This document shows positions 42,113 through 51,934 of a stretch of 64,000 nt of DNA, in pieces (position 1 is the first letter of the stretch; the number at the start of each line of letters is the position of its first letter). The notes beneath the pieces are model-generated. The model saw only the letters and a program-made list of their open reading frames with translations. It was not told the DNA's origin and ran no database searches. The stretch is taken from the IMG/VR virus record IMGVR_UViG_3300046529_000477, positions 1 through 64,000 of that record; one strand, written 5' to 3'. Made by a program: the position numbers and the translations under genes. This DNA is from a virus.

Positions 42113-42138
42113 AAATATTTGTTTAATTAAAAAATAAC

Positions 42139-42165
42139 TATATTTACAGTACCAAAACTAATTTA
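42139..42165 (+). promoter_or_regulatory. Late promoter-leader element, copy 3
   Basis: TATATTTAC at 42139-42147, AGT, then ACCAAAACTAATT at 42151-42163, just before ATG at 42166. A TTTG lies at 42118-42121. Confidence 0.62.
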
Positions 42166-43278
42166 ATGTCCGATAAAGCAGTAATTACAGGTAATTCGAC
42201 ATTGGGTGAAAGTCTTAAAGAAGTAGCAGTTGAAACTCCCGAAACTACTCCAACACCGCAGGAAAATCAAACATCTCAAACATCAGTTACACCAAGTGGT
42301 GATTTAGAAACAATCAATATCCCTTCGCCTGAGGCTGCCCCAATAGAAGAAAATTCAAGCGCCTTTGATATTCAGTTTGGTGAAGAAAATGCGCCACAAG
42401 AGAATATTCCACAACAATCTTTTACAGATTGGAGAGCAGCATTAAAAAGTGTTGATAGAAATGAATTATTGAAAGAATTAGGAATTACTGAATTTGCGGC
42501 TCAAATAAATGAGCATCTTAAAAAAGGTGGTAAAGCATCAGATTACATAGCAGCCAAAGGCATTAATTGGAATGAAGTTCCTGATATGGACTTAGTTAGG
42601 GCTGAATTTGATGCAAAATATCCAACACTATCCAAAGAACAAAAAGCATACAAGTTTAATAAAATGTATGTTGCTAATGAAGTAGATGATGAAGAAACGG
42701 CAATGGATAAATCCATTAACTTACAAACAGCAGCATACGAATCAAGACAAAGAAGAATTGCCGAACAGCAAAACTTCAAAGAGCCAGAAGTTATTCAGCC
42801 TGAACAAAGTGCTGAATATACAAATTGGCAACAACAACAAGCACAGTTAAATACCAATAGAGAAGCATTTAAAAATTTCCTCATTAATCATGATGCCACA
42901 AAGTCGCTACTGCAAAACAAGAGAGTTGCCATACCAGTAGATGATAAAGGTACAGTTTACAATTTTACGATTGATAGACCAGAGGCAGTTATAAATGCAC
43001 TTTCAGATGGGGGCAAAATTTGGAGCGAGCTAATTAAAAATGCACAGGGCGAGCCGGACATTTCTAAGCAGCAACAAATCATTCTTTTTGCATCCAATCC
43101 GCAAAAATTTATTGGGCAAATATTTAATTATGGTAAAATGCAGGGTATCAAACAGAAAGTGTCGGAAAACAATAATCTGCCGCCAGTTTCAGGAACGATG
43201 CCTCGCAATGGTGCAGTTAACCAAACAGAAAGAGACGCATGGAAAAGTGCGAGATCAAGTACGTTAGGAGGTAACTAA
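42166..43278 (+). CDS. Putative scaffolding protein, 370 aa
   Basis: The first ~85 residues are Pro/Thr/Glu/Gln-rich and disordered. The middle is helical (DWRAALKSVDRNELLKELGI; YPTLSKEQKAYKFNKMY), and the C-terminus is basic (SENNNLPPVSGTMPRNG). Acidic disordered start plus helices plus basic end, directly before the capsid gene, is the classic scaffold arrangement. No direct motif. It has its own promoter element. Confidence 0.6.
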   Translation: MSDKAVITGNSTLGESLKEVAVETPETTPTPQENQTSQTSVTPSGDLETINIPSPEAAPIEENSSAFDIQFGEENAPQENIPQQSFTDWRAALKSVDRNELLKELGITEFAAQINEHLKKGGKASDYIAAKGINWNEVPDMDLVRAEFDAKYPTLSKEQKAYKFNKMYVANEVDDEETAMDKSINLQTAAYESRQRRIAEQQNFKEPEVIQPEQSAEYTNWQQQQAQLNTNREAFKNFLINHDATKSLLQNKRVAIPVDDKGTVYNFTIDRPEAVINALSDGGKIWSELIKNAQGEPDISKQQQIILFASNPQKFIGQIFNYGKMQGIKQKVSENNNLPPVSGTMPRNGAVNQTERDAWKSARSSTLGGN

Positions 43279-43302
43279 CCCAAATAGTTATTTATTTTTT
43301 TT

Positions 43303-43321
43303 ATTCCAAAACTAATTAAAA
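43303..43321 (+). promoter_or_regulatory. Late leader element, copy 4 (degenerate upstream half)
   Basis: CCAAAACTAATT at 43306-43317 lies just before the capsid ATG at 43322. The upstream half is a T-rich tract (TTATTTTTTTTATT) rather than a clean TATAATTTTAC. The leader part is exact. Confidence 0.55.
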
Positions 43322-44668
43322 ATGGCACAGTTAACGTACATCAAAAAATCGTACGTATCTGCACTCTCTAATTTCATAGATACTCGTGAAATAAATAAAC
43401 AAGTAGCAGATATAGCAAATGAAGATGCTCTCACAGACATCTTGGATTTCGGGGATAGGAAAATGCCGATTACAACCGGACAGCCTGTTTACCATACATT
43501 CACAAACGAAACTCTTTTTAAAATTGGTGATACCACAGGTGCATCAGTTTCAGGAAGCGGCACAACTTCAGTAACAACAGCTTTTACGGCAGCAACAAGC
43601 GGTTATACACAAGCAGGTGATTTAGTTATATTCCCTACAGGTGGTATAGTTGGTTATGTTTACAGCGTTGTAACTTCTTCCGGCATTGATACAGTAGTTA
43701 TCAAATCTGTAAGCGGCGCAAACATTACAAGCACAGCAGGAGATAAACTTTCTTTGTTTTCTAATGCTTACGGTGAAAGAGCCGATGCACCACAAAATGT
43801 AGCTTATGGTGTTACTGATTTCTTCAACAAATATCAAATCTTCTCTATTACATCTCAAATTACAGATGTTCAGAACGCAGCAACGATTGAAGTAGAATTT
43901 GAAGGACAAAACAAATACATTGTAAAAGACCATATTGATAAAGCAATCAAAATAAAAGGTTCAATCAATGGTGCTTTTTGGGGTGGTGATATGTCAACTA
44001 CGACATTCAGCGATACCAATCCAACACTTACTGACCAAAACATAGTTTCAGGCGGTGGTGGTGGTGGTGCAGTACAAACCACTCGTGGAGTGAACAAATA
44101 CATTGAACTATATGGAACTACTCTTAATCCGGGAAATGTTTCCTTTGGTGCAATAGATGATGCACTTGATAACTTGATTGCTAAACGTGCACCTAAAGAC
44201 CAATTGGTAGTAGGTTCATCTAAAGCAAATAGAGTTTATGATGTGTTTCTTAAAAATTTAGGTTCAAGTGGCGTTAATTCAGTAAGGCTTATCGTTGATG
44301 GCAATGAAGTTGATTTCACAGTAGATAAATTTACTTATGGTGGTTTCAATATCAACAAAGCATTGATGCCTATTTTAGACCATCCAACAATGTTTGCTTT
44401 TGTACCTGCAATCAAAAACTCTATGTATTGGCTTCCTTATGATAAGAGAGTTAAAATATATGGTGGTGGTTACGACCCTGCATTAAGAGTTAGATATGTA
44501 CCTAATCAAAATAAATGGGGTAATGAATTGATAGGTGAAGCTCATGGCGGCGCATTAAGTCCCGTTAATCCTACTGGATTCGTTCAGGAATGGAAAATGG
44601 TTATGACTTCCATGCAAGGGCTTGAATTTATCGCACCACAGTTTGCACTTAGGCAACAGGTGTTTTAA
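43322..44668 (+). CDS. Major capsid protein
   Basis: A 448-aa, beta-rich protein placed after portal and scaffold. The start (SYVSALSNFIDTREINKQVADIANEDA) fits a helical N-arm, residues 40-270 have Thr/Ser-rich beta regions, and residues 280-448 have the VGSSKANRVYDVFLKNLGS helix with DGNEVDFTV and FIAPQFALRQQVF at the end, as in the P and A domains of HK97-fold proteins. It is followed by a hairpin that may act as a partial terminator. Inferred from order and character. Confidence 0.72.
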   Translation: MAQLTYIKKSYVSALSNFIDTREINKQVADIANEDALTDILDFGDRKMPITTGQPVYHTFTNETLFKIGDTTGASVSGSGTTSVTTAFTAATSGYTQAGDLVIFPTGGIVGYVYSVVTSSGIDTVVIKSVSGANITSTAGDKLSLFSNAYGERADAPQNVAYGVTDFFNKYQIFSITSQITDVQNAATIEVEFEGQNKYIVKDHIDKAIKIKGSINGAFWGGDMSTTTFSDTNPTLTDQNIVSGGGGGGAVQTTRGVNKYIELYGTTLNPGNVSFGAIDDALDNLIAKRAPKDQLVVGSSKANRVYDVFLKNLGSSGVNSVRLIVDGNEVDFTVDKFTYGGFNINKALMPILDHPTMFAFVPAIKNSMYWLPYDKRVKIYGGGYDPALRVRYVPNQNKWGNELIGEAHGGALSPVNPTGFVQEWKMVMTSMQGLEFIAPQFALRQQVF

Positions 44669-44677
44669 ATAGCTTTT

Positions 44678-44702
44678 AAGGGGTGGCATGAAGTCGCCCC
44701 TT
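44678..44702 (+). terminator. Hairpin after the capsid gene
   Basis: AAGGGGTGGC (44678-44687) pairs with GTCGCCCCTT (44693-44702), 10 bp with two G-T pairs and an ATGAA loop. Only a weak U tract follows (ATTTCAAT), so it could be a partial terminator that keeps capsid transcripts abundant. Confidence 0.5.
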
Positions 44703-44727
44703 ATTTCAATAATAAAACAAATTTTTT

Positions 44728-45432
44728 ATGAAGGTTCTCAAAAATTTCAACAACATTTCAGAACAACTAAGAGAAGAATGTATTGGTGAATTTAAACAAG
44801 GAATGGTTAAAACATTCAGAATGCTCAATGGAGTAGTTAATAACAATCCTGATATTACGCAGAGATTAATAACTCCTATTTTCTATCGTGACTCACAGAT
44901 AAGGACTTATGATAGAATACGTGACCCATTTCTAAATGATGGCAAAGGTGGTTATGTTGATATTGGTGTAGTTGAAAATTTTGATATTCATACCGAACAA
45001 CCGACAAAATTCAAACTTGTAGTAAAAGGGCAAGGCATAGGCTATTTTCTTTTAGATGGCGGCAGCATAGATGATGCAGAATTGTATGAATTTTTGTGTA
45101 TATGCAATGAAAATGGCAAATTTAAATATCGTGATAGTCGAGTTACTCCATTGTTTGAAGAAGTTACAGAAGTTGATGGTAATGAAAAAGAACAATCAGA
45201 TTTTGATTTATTGTTGGAAGCAGGTTCAGCACTAAGGAAATGTAATCCCGACCAAAGAAAGCAATTATCTATATTACTTCATATTGACCCTTCTTTAGAT
45301 AACAGAACGCTTAATAATAAACTAAATGAACTTGTTAAAGCAAGACCACAGGATATATTAAACGGTTTAAAAGAAGTTAAATTAAAATCCAAAAGAAGTT
45401 ATAATAGAAAAGAAGCAGATTTGGTTGAATGA
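44728..45432 (+). CDS. Hypothetical protein, 234 aa
   Basis: The N-terminal half is mixed alpha/beta (KNFNNISEQLREECIGEFKQ, later GYVDIGVVENFDIHT), and the C-terminal half is helical with a basic end (KLKSKRSYNRKEADLVE). Not recognised. Its place directly after the major capsid gene suggests a head-completion or assembly role, without proof. Confidence 0.5.
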   Translation: MKVLKNFNNISEQLREECIGEFKQGMVKTFRMLNGVVNNNPDITQRLITPIFYRDSQIRTYDRIRDPFLNDGKGGYVDIGVVENFDIHTEQPTKFKLVVKGQGIGYFLLDGGSIDDAELYEFLCICNENGKFKYRDSRVTPLFEEVTEVDGNEKEQSDFDLLLEAGSALRKCNPDQRKQLSILLHIDPSLDNRTLNNKLNELVKARPQDILNGLKEVKLKSKRSYNRKEADLVE

Positions 45433-45485
45433 CATTTTATAGCTGAACAGTGGGTATAATTTTTAATTAAAGTAAATGCAATCAA

Positions 45486-46004
45486 ATGCCCCTGTCTCCT
45501 AATTTTACATCGGTAGAACTTTCAAATCTTTCATCTGTCTTAGTTACTGATACATCAACAGGAAGTGATGGTGGTATAGTTGCACGTAGGATTTTTTTCC
45601 AAGAATATAACGGCAGCTATTTAGTACCAAGTGGAACATTAACCGATTATGTACCTTTCCCTTTAGGTGGTTCAACTATTACAATAGACAATCTATTACT
45701 TAAGGCATGGGCTTTAAATGTAAGAGTTGATTGGGTAGATGCCAATGGTAATGCTTTGTATTCTCTTACTATTTTAAATGGCTATCCATCTTATATAAAA
45801 TATGGATTGTATCAATTATCTCAATATCAAATACCCAACAATAATCTTCTCAAAGTACGCAATTATAGACAAGCCAAATTAGATGTTTGGGATGCTGTCA
45901 TTAGTGGTGATAATGCCATATCACAAGGAAGTGATATAACCAATGCACAACGATGTTATGATGCAGCAACAGCCATTTTATCAAATCCTTCAAATTTCTA
46001 TTAA
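45486..46004 (+). CDS. Conserved virion-region protein, 172 aa
   Basis: A mainly beta protein with the features TDTSTGSDGGIVARRIFFQE near residue 21 and WDAVISGDNAISQGSDITNA near 137. The sequence style is that of phage head/tail-associated proteins with no known enzyme part. The ATG of the next gene overlaps its stop (TAATG). Confidence 0.5.
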   Translation: MPLSPNFTSVELSNLSSVLVTDTSTGSDGGIVARRIFFQEYNGSYLVPSGTLTDYVPFPLGGSTITIDNLLLKAWALNVRVDWVDANGNALYSLTILNGYPSYIKYGLYQLSQYQIPNNNLLKVRNYRQAKLDVWDAVISGDNAISQGSDITNAQRCYDAATAILSNPSNFY

Positions 46005-46825
46005 TGGCATATCCCCTAACAGTAGCACAGCAAATACAGATAGGGCAAGTATCAACGTATTTGTCATTAACAGATATTACTAAAAAGAAGTTCTTAGATG
46101 GCATACCATATTTTGAACAACAGTTATCATTGCTGATAGCAATGGAAACTGATATACTTAATTGGCAATACGAATTAAATCCAAGTGATATAACATTATT
46201 TCAAGCAGGAGATTACTTATATGCTTTATGTGGAAGATATGCTATTGATGCACAAAATGCTATTAATGAAGGAGGGGTTATAATTACTCCGGTAACAGGT
46301 GTTGCTACATTCCTAATTCAATTAAAATCATATCCTCAATTTATTGTCGGTGCATTAGACTCACCAATGGTAGATGGTCAGGATACACTTATCATAACAG
46401 ATGCTTTAGCAGTTGACCAAAGTTTACAAGGTGAAGTAGAAATTCATGTTGAAGGTGCAGAACAAGGCGAAGATTTATCAGATAGGTTAAGTTTCATTGC
46501 TACATACGCAACAGGGCAATATACAATCATTTGGAATCAAGGGTTATCAAATGGGATGTTGGTTCAGATAAAATATCCCGTAAAAGTTACTTTGGTTTCT
46601 CAACAAACAAGTACTACAGGCAAAGGATTACAAGCAGTTTATGTTGTTGCTACCGTAACAGGAAACACATTAACTGTAATTGAATTAGGTACATTCATGT
46701 TTGCTCAAATACGTGGTGCAACCTATGATACTTCTGTAATAACACAGACAGGGCAAGATTTGGATTTGACAAATGTAGGTGGTGTAACAGTAGGTGAATC
46801 TATTTTAATATTTTACTATCCATGA
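46004..46825 (+). CDS. Hypothetical virion-region protein, 273 aa
   Basis: The first 85 residues are helical (QIQIGQVSTYLSLTDITKKK), and the rest is beta-rich (FIATYATGQYTIIWNQGLSN). Not recognised. It overlaps both neighbours by 1 and 4 nt. Possibly a tail or base element ahead of the fibre block. Confidence 0.5.
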   Translation: MAYPLTVAQQIQIGQVSTYLSLTDITKKKFLDGIPYFEQQLSLLIAMETDILNWQYELNPSDITLFQAGDYLYALCGRYAIDAQNAINEGGVIITPVTGVATFLIQLKSYPQFIVGALDSPMVDGQDTLIITDALAVDQSLQGEVEIHVEGAEQGEDLSDRLSFIATYATGQYTIIWNQGLSNGMLVQIKYPVKVTLVSQQTSTTGKGLQAVYVVATVTGNTLTVIELGTFMFAQIRGATYDTSVITQTGQDLDLTNVGGVTVGESILIFYYP

Positions 46826-47850
46826 GGAAAATATTTTTATTCATATTATTAATTGTTTCCGTTTTTGTTCATGCACAAACTAAAACTTTATTGCCCCCTG
46901 TTGGTGGGACAAATACGATATATAGAATAGCAGGAGGCGCAATAGCAGATACAGTTCAATATCTACCTTCGACAGTTGGAATACCAACTCTTAATATGCT
47001 CAATTATATGGCTGCAAAAAGAGCAGCAGCAACACAAGTAGATACAGCAAATGATATTCCTTATTGGTATTCACCTAAATTAAACGCATGGTACACGATA
47101 ACAGGCGGCGGCGGCACTGATACTGCAACTTTAGATGGCGGTGCATTTACAACAAGCAATGTGCAAGTAGGGTTTAATCCTGGTGCGCATATCACACCTA
47201 AACAATTATTGCTTGCAGTATTTTACGGATTGCAGCCGCCAACAGCTACTCTTACGGGTGGAACTACCTTAGAATTAACAGCATCGCCAACAGTTACACA
47301 AACTTTAAATTGGGGTGCAGGAAGGCAATCAAACACCCCCATATTAAATTCAATCGTTGTTGCAGGAATATCACAAAGTTTTTCTCAACCGCCTTTAAAT
47401 GGAACAGTAACAGGAACACAATCAGTAAATGTTCCCGCTAATACAACAACAACTTATAGCAATTTAGTAACAGCAAGTTTACAGACAGCAATAGCAAATA
47501 CTACATTCACTTTCTTAGGCAAAAAATATTATGGACTTCTAACGGATACGACAGGTATAACAACAGGTTCACTAAATGCAAATATTATTGCTTTGGCAGG
47601 TTCAGCATTTGCCACGACAAAAACACTTGCAACAAATACAGGTGCAATAACAGGAACAGAATTTTGGTGTTATGCTTATCCTTCAAGTTTAGGAGATTTA
47701 ACAGCATTGTCATTTAATAGTATTCCTGCATTAGAAGCAATGAATAAAATAACATTAAGTATAACAAACGCATCAGGATTTACGCAGAATTACTTGGTTT
47801 ATTACAATAAGCAGGCGCAAACAATATCATCAGATATAACAGCGCAATAA
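46822..47850 (+). CDS. Exported fibre-like protein, 342 aa
   Basis: A clear Sec signal peptide (MRK, hydrophobic core, then VHA before Gln-19) precedes a Thr/Ser/Gly-rich beta protein with a [15 protein letters not shown] segment and a fibre-like C-terminal half. It is the first of six spike-region proteins that carry signal peptides with predicted Gln at +1, the usual cleavage in Bacteroidota. It could be a tail fibre with a relic signal or a phage protein exported to the cell surface. Its start overlaps the previous stop. Confidence 0.6.
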   Translation: MRKIFLFILLIVSVFVHAQTKTLLPPVGGTNTIYRIAGGAIADTVQYLPSTVGIPTLNMLNYMAAKRAAATQVDTANDIPYWYSPKLNAWYTITGGGGTDTATLDGGAFTTSNVQVGFNPGAHITPKQLLLAVFYGLQPPTATLTGGTTLELTASPTVTQTLNWGAGRQSNTPILNSIVVAGISQSFSQPPLNGTVTGTQSVNVPANTTTTYSNLVTASLQTAIANTTFTFLGKKYYGLLTDTTGITTGSLNANIIALAGSAFATTKTLATNTGAITGTEFWCYAYPSSLGDLTALSFNSIPALEAMNKITLSITNASGFTQNYLVYYNKQAQTISSDITAQ

Positions 47851-47861
47851 AAAAATATATT

Positions 47862-48383
47862 ATGATAGAAAGATGGAAAGATATTATACACTTTGAGGGG
47901 GCATATCAAATTTCAAATTTAGGTGAAGTTAAATCTATCGAAAGGATACATCATTCTAAAAATAATTCTTTTAGAAAATGCAAGGGAGGTATTTTAAAAC
48001 AAGGCAACTGCAATGGGTATAAACAAGTTAATTTATCTTTTAATGGGATAAAAAAAATGATTACTGTTCATAGGTTAGTTGCTGAAGCATTTATACCTAA
48101 TCCTGAAAATAAAAAGACAGTGAACCATAAAAATGGTGATAAAAGCGATAATAGAATTGAAAATCTTGAATGGAATACACGTCAAGAAAATACGATGCAC
48201 GCTTATATAAATAAATTAATTAAAGTTGTGCCTACTTATAGCAAAATAGTATTAAATACAAGAACAGGAATATTTTATGATAGCGCCAATGAAGCAGCAA
48301 GAAGTGAAGGATTAAATGGAAATACATTATCTCATAGATTATGTGGTAAAAGAAAAAATAATACACCCTTTCAATATGTGTAA
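47862..48383 (+). CDS. HNH homing endonuclease (NUMOD4-HNH)
   Basis: Residues 1-50 are NUMOD4-like ([20 protein letters not shown]). Residues 65-110 hold the HNH core: [16 protein letters not shown], then [19 protein letters not shown], with the catalytic His pairs. Residues 125-173 carry a C-terminal DNA-binding region ([20 protein letters not shown]). It is a free-standing mobile endonuclease inserted between two fibre genes. Its end overlaps the start of the next gene. Confidence 0.85.
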   Translation: MIERWKDIIHFEGAYQISNLGEVKSIERIHHSKNNSFRKCKGGILKQGNCNGYKQVNLSFNGIKKMITVHRLVAEAFIPNPENKKTVNHKNGDKSDNRIENLEWNTRQENTMHAYINKLIKVVPTYSKIVLNTRTGIFYDSANEAARSEGLNGNTLSHRLCGKRKNNTPFQYV

Positions 48384-50667
48384 ATATTTATTAATGGTAT
48401 CAATTATATTTTCAATAACAGCAAAAGCACAAGTTCAACCGAACAAAAACGGTTATGTTCATCCATTAATAATTCCTACTCATTTCACTGCACTAACTTC
48501 TGTTAGTCTCAATCGGTATAAAGGACAAGATACTTTTTTAATTACAGCAAATACAGCAGGATGGTCATTACAACAGGATAGCGGAATAGACTGGAATCAT
48601 CCTCTTGTTTTTATAAATATTTCAACAAAAAAGATAAGAGTAGATAATGGTATTGATGCACAAAATTGCAGGTATATTAAAATAATTGGATTTGGTTCTG
48701 ATTCTGCTTATGGTTTTGAATTTGTTGGTGATACTGTTCATACGCCACTAAATTTTCAGGGTATGCAAAATGGTATTCTGATTGAAGGATGCCATATAAC
48801 ACATGGTGGTGCAGGAGGATTATGGGTAAAAGAAGAAGCACCACAGGCTTGCCAATATTTCGGTTTTTGGAGTACGAAAGGAACGGCAGATAGCTTAAAG
48901 TATGGTGTGATAAATAATTATCTCGCACCTAATTTTCAGGATAGTGTATTTGTGCGTCATAATTGGATTGATTCATGTGGTGGTGATGGTTATTTCGGAA
49001 GCACAGGAACAATTCATGGTAGAGAACCAGTTAACTGCTTGCCTGGTAGTCCTGCAAGACCAACAATGCAAACACGAAATTTTCATATAGACAGCAACTA
49101 CATAAATTATTTTGGCAGAAGCGGCATACAATTAAATTTAGCAGTAGCAGGTAATCAAACAATAAACGATAATATAATTACGAATTGCGGTTATGAATTT
49201 GCTCAAACAAATAGTCCCGATAGCAAAAATCAAGGTGCAGGAATAAGGACAGGTTCAGGAGATATAAATGTAGAAATAGCACGAAATACAGTTGATTACA
49301 CAAATCTTTATAATTATGATATTGAAGAAGCGGGATGTAATTTCCATGATAATTTTGGAGACCATGTTTCCCTTGTTAATTATAAAGGATTAGTTGTTAA
49401 CGGTGGACAAGCATTAGCATCAGTAATAGCAGCATCAGCAGACCCACAAACAAGCCCTTTACTTATAAGAAGCAATCAAATGTTTCATACAACAGCAGGG
49501 GGAAATGTGGCTTATGCAATTTATGGTGGTAGCAATTTTACTTTATCAACGAATGATACTTGTTTTAATGTTGGTAAAGTATCAGTATTAGCAACACCAT
49601 TTGTTGCCCTTCCAACTTGTTCAAGCGCAGGATGTGATACTACATTCAGCGATAGCACTTTTACTGTTCAACATGATAGTCCAGAGGTAGCGCATTTCCC
49701 ACCAACAGTAATAACAAAAGATACGGTACTTATTAGCCCAACAGGGATTGATACTAATTTTAATAGAAATCATAATTATATAACAAGAGTAACTTTTGGC
49801 AAACCAAGAGACAGTACATATTTAGATACAATCAGAGCAGCTTACGACAGTGCTTATATATGTTCTTTATGTGCTTCACATGACACAACAATATCAGTTA
49901 CCCGTATTTTATGTTCAGGTATGAAACCATCTCATGTTATTGTAGTAATGATGGAGAATCATGGCTATAATCAAATAATTGGCAGCGCAAGCGCACCTTA
50001 TATAAATAGTCTTGCAAATAGTGGAATGTTGTTTTCAAATATGCATGGTGTAGCGCATCCATCACAACCGAATTATATTGCCTTATTTTCAGGAGATACG
50101 CAAGGAATTACAGATGATTCATGCAGACCAAGAATTAATGCAGCGAATCTATATACGGAACTTAACTCTATAGGTAAAACATTTGCATGGTATAGTGAAG
50201 ATTTGCCCGCACAAGGTGATACTGTTTGCGCAGCAGCCCCTTATGTAAGGAGACATAATGCATCTGCAATTTTCTCAAATGTTCCTAATAGCCGTAATAA
50301 AAGATTTGTTGATTTTCCAACAAACTTTGATAGTCTCCAAAATCTTGTTTTCATATCTCCAAACTTAAATAATGATATGCATAATGGGACAATAGCACAA
50401 GGAGATACTTGGCTGCAAACAAATTTAAGTTCACTTGTTACATGGTGCAATACGCATAATTCAATATTTATAATAGATTTTGATGAAGATAATGGAACGC
50501 CAGGAAATCAAATTCCGATGGTAGCATCAGGTCAATATGTGTTAAAATCAAATAATGGAAATAATTATAATCATTATAGTTTAACAAAAACATTATGTGG
50601 ATTATTTAATGCACCGATAGCATGGACAACAAATTTAGCAGCAGCATCTTTAATAGTATTTTTTTAA
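48376..50667 (+). CDS. Exported beta-helix spike fused to a phosphoesterase
   Basis: I start at 48376 ([18 protein letters not shown], then Gln-19), where a signal peptide begins. Residues ~90-340 are right-handed beta-helix ([31 protein letters not shown]). Residues ~519-763 match the PF04185 phosphoesterase family: [15 protein letters not shown] at ~519, [14 protein letters not shown] at ~562, [13 protein letters not shown] at ~662, [16 protein letters not shown] at ~702 and NHYSLTKTL at ~731, covering the Asn/His/Asp metal ligands. This family includes acid phosphatases and phospholipase C enzymes. A spike that removes phosphate or phospho-groups from host surface polymers is inferred. Confidence 0.75.
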   Translation: MCKYLLMVSIIFSITAKAQVQPNKNGYVHPLIIPTHFTALTSVSLNRYKGQDTFLITANTAGWSLQQDSGIDWNHPLVFINISTKKIRVDNGIDAQNCRYIKIIGFGSDSAYGFEFVGDTVHTPLNFQGMQNGILIEGCHITHGGAGGLWVKEEAPQACQYFGFWSTKGTADSLKYGVINNYLAPNFQDSVFVRHNWIDSCGGDGYFGSTGTIHGREPVNCLPGSPARPTMQTRNFHIDSNYINYFGRSGIQLNLAVAGNQTINDNIITNCGYEFAQTNSPDSKNQGAGIRTGSGDINVEIARNTVDYTNLYNYDIEEAGCNFHDNFGDHVSLVNYKGLVVNGGQALASVIAASADPQTSPLLIRSNQMFHTTAGGNVAYAIYGGSNFTLSTNDTCFNVGKVSVLATPFVALPTCSSAGCDTTFSDSTFTVQHDSPEVAHFPPTVITKDTVLISPTGIDTNFNRNHNYITRVTFGKPRDSTYLDTIRAAYDSAYICSLCASHDTTISVTRILCSGMKPSHVIVVMMENHGYNQIIGSASAPYINSLANSGMLFSNMHGVAHPSQPNYIALFSGDTQGITDDSCRPRINAANLYTELNSIGKTFAWYSEDLPAQGDTVCAAAPYVRRHNASAIFSNVPNSRNKRFVDFPTNFDSLQNLVFISPNLNNDMHNGTIAQGDTWLQTNLSSLVTWCNTHNSIFIIDFDEDNGTPGNQIPMVASGQYVLKSNNGNNYNHYSLTKTLCGLFNAPIAWTTNLAAASLIVFF

Positions 50668-50677
50668 AATAAAATAT

Positions 50678-51931
50678 ATGGCAACTATAAATTTTTCGGG
50701 CGGGAAATCTTTTAACGGTGGGTTGAATCCTGGTGATATAATTCAACTGCAAGCTGCTAATCAATACACTTATCTTTATCTCGGTCAATGTAGTGGTACA
50801 GCCGATAATCCTATTATTATTACTATAGATAGATTGGGTGTAGTAAATATGAGCTCAGGCATCACACTTGAAAATTGCAATTATATACATATTAATGGAG
50901 GAACTACAAATAGCTACGGGATTAAAATCGTCAATACATCTTCCGTTGCTTTAGTTATAAAAGGTAAATCAAATCACATTGAAATAAACGGGGTTGAGGC
51001 TACCGCACTTAATGGGGCTTTATGGGCTAAGACAGACGTAGCAGATGTACAGAACATTTATAATTGCGACCAAAGCTATCTATATCCTAACCATATAGAT
51101 GATATTAAAATCCATGATAATTATTTTCACGATATACAAATGGATGCTGTTTATTTAGGCGAAACAGACCCTTATGGAACTTCACGTTCTATTACTTGCA
51201 ATGGTGTGACAACAACCCCAAGACCACAAGGCTTATCTAATTTCATTGTATATAATAATCGGGTAGAAAGATGCAATAGGCAAGGCATCCAACTTTCAGG
51301 CTGCGATTTAGGGATTAATAAAATATATAACAATACACTTACTGATTGTGGCTTTGAATATAGCGACAGTCAAGGTGTAGGTATTTTTGTTGGCGGTGCA
51401 ACATTCAATTGTGAAGTATATGGAAACACAATCAATAACACATGGCAGCATGGTATTTCTTCTTATGGAATAGGTCAAGTTAATATTCACGACAATACAA
51501 TTAATAATAGTGGCATCTTGGGAGGCAGGACTAATCAATGGGCAATGGCAAATATTTTTCACAACTTTATTGACAAAGCAGGATGCATAATTAATGTAGA
51601 AAATAATACTTGTGGATTAAATTCAGATGCAGCCAACGATTATAAAGTTGCTTTATTCAATACAGCAGGAACAGGAAATAGCCCAGATAATGTTGTTGCT
51701 AATTCAGGAAAAGTTTATGCAGAAGCAGGAATTACCTATACAGTCGGAACTATTAAACCATTAAGTCCAATAGTTTATTTTACGCTTGATGTTCCAAATA
51801 AATCTATAACATTTCATAGACAAGATAGCACAACTATTTCTTATACAAACGTAGATAGGGGCATAGGTTCAGTAACAAATAATTTGTGGAAAGTATTTTT
51901 TAATGATGGCACAAGTAAAATCGTTCAGTGA
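50678..51931 (+). CDS. Beta-helix spike protein without signal peptide
   Basis: The 417-aa chain is a parallel beta-helix: NYIHINGGTTNSYGIKIVN, HIDDIKIHDNYFHDIQMDAV, RQGIQLSGCDLGINKIYNN and CEVYGNTINNTWQHGISS are repeated coils. It is similar to the beta-helix half of the preceding gene (for example RSGIQL... TNCGYEF against RQGIQL... TDCGFEY), so the two are paralogues. Unlike its neighbours, it has no signal peptide. Polysaccharide binding or cleavage is likely, but the catalytic residues are not clear. Confidence 0.65.
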   Translation: MATINFSGGKSFNGGLNPGDIIQLQAANQYTYLYLGQCSGTADNPIIITIDRLGVVNMSSGITLENCNYIHINGGTTNSYGIKIVNTSSVALVIKGKSNHIEINGVEATALNGALWAKTDVADVQNIYNCDQSYLYPNHIDDIKIHDNYFHDIQMDAVYLGETDPYGTSRSITCNGVTTTPRPQGLSNFIVYNNRVERCNRQGIQLSGCDLGINKIYNNTLTDCGFEYSDSQGVGIFVGGATFNCEVYGNTINNTWQHGISSYGIGQVNIHDNTINNSGILGGRTNQWAMANIFHNFIDKAGCIINVENNTCGLNSDAANDYKVALFNTAGTGNSPDNVVANSGKVYAEAGITYTVGTIKPLSPIVYFTLDVPNKSITFHRQDSTTISYTNVDRGIGSVTNNLWKVFFNDGTSKIVQ

Positions 51932-51934
51932 TAA

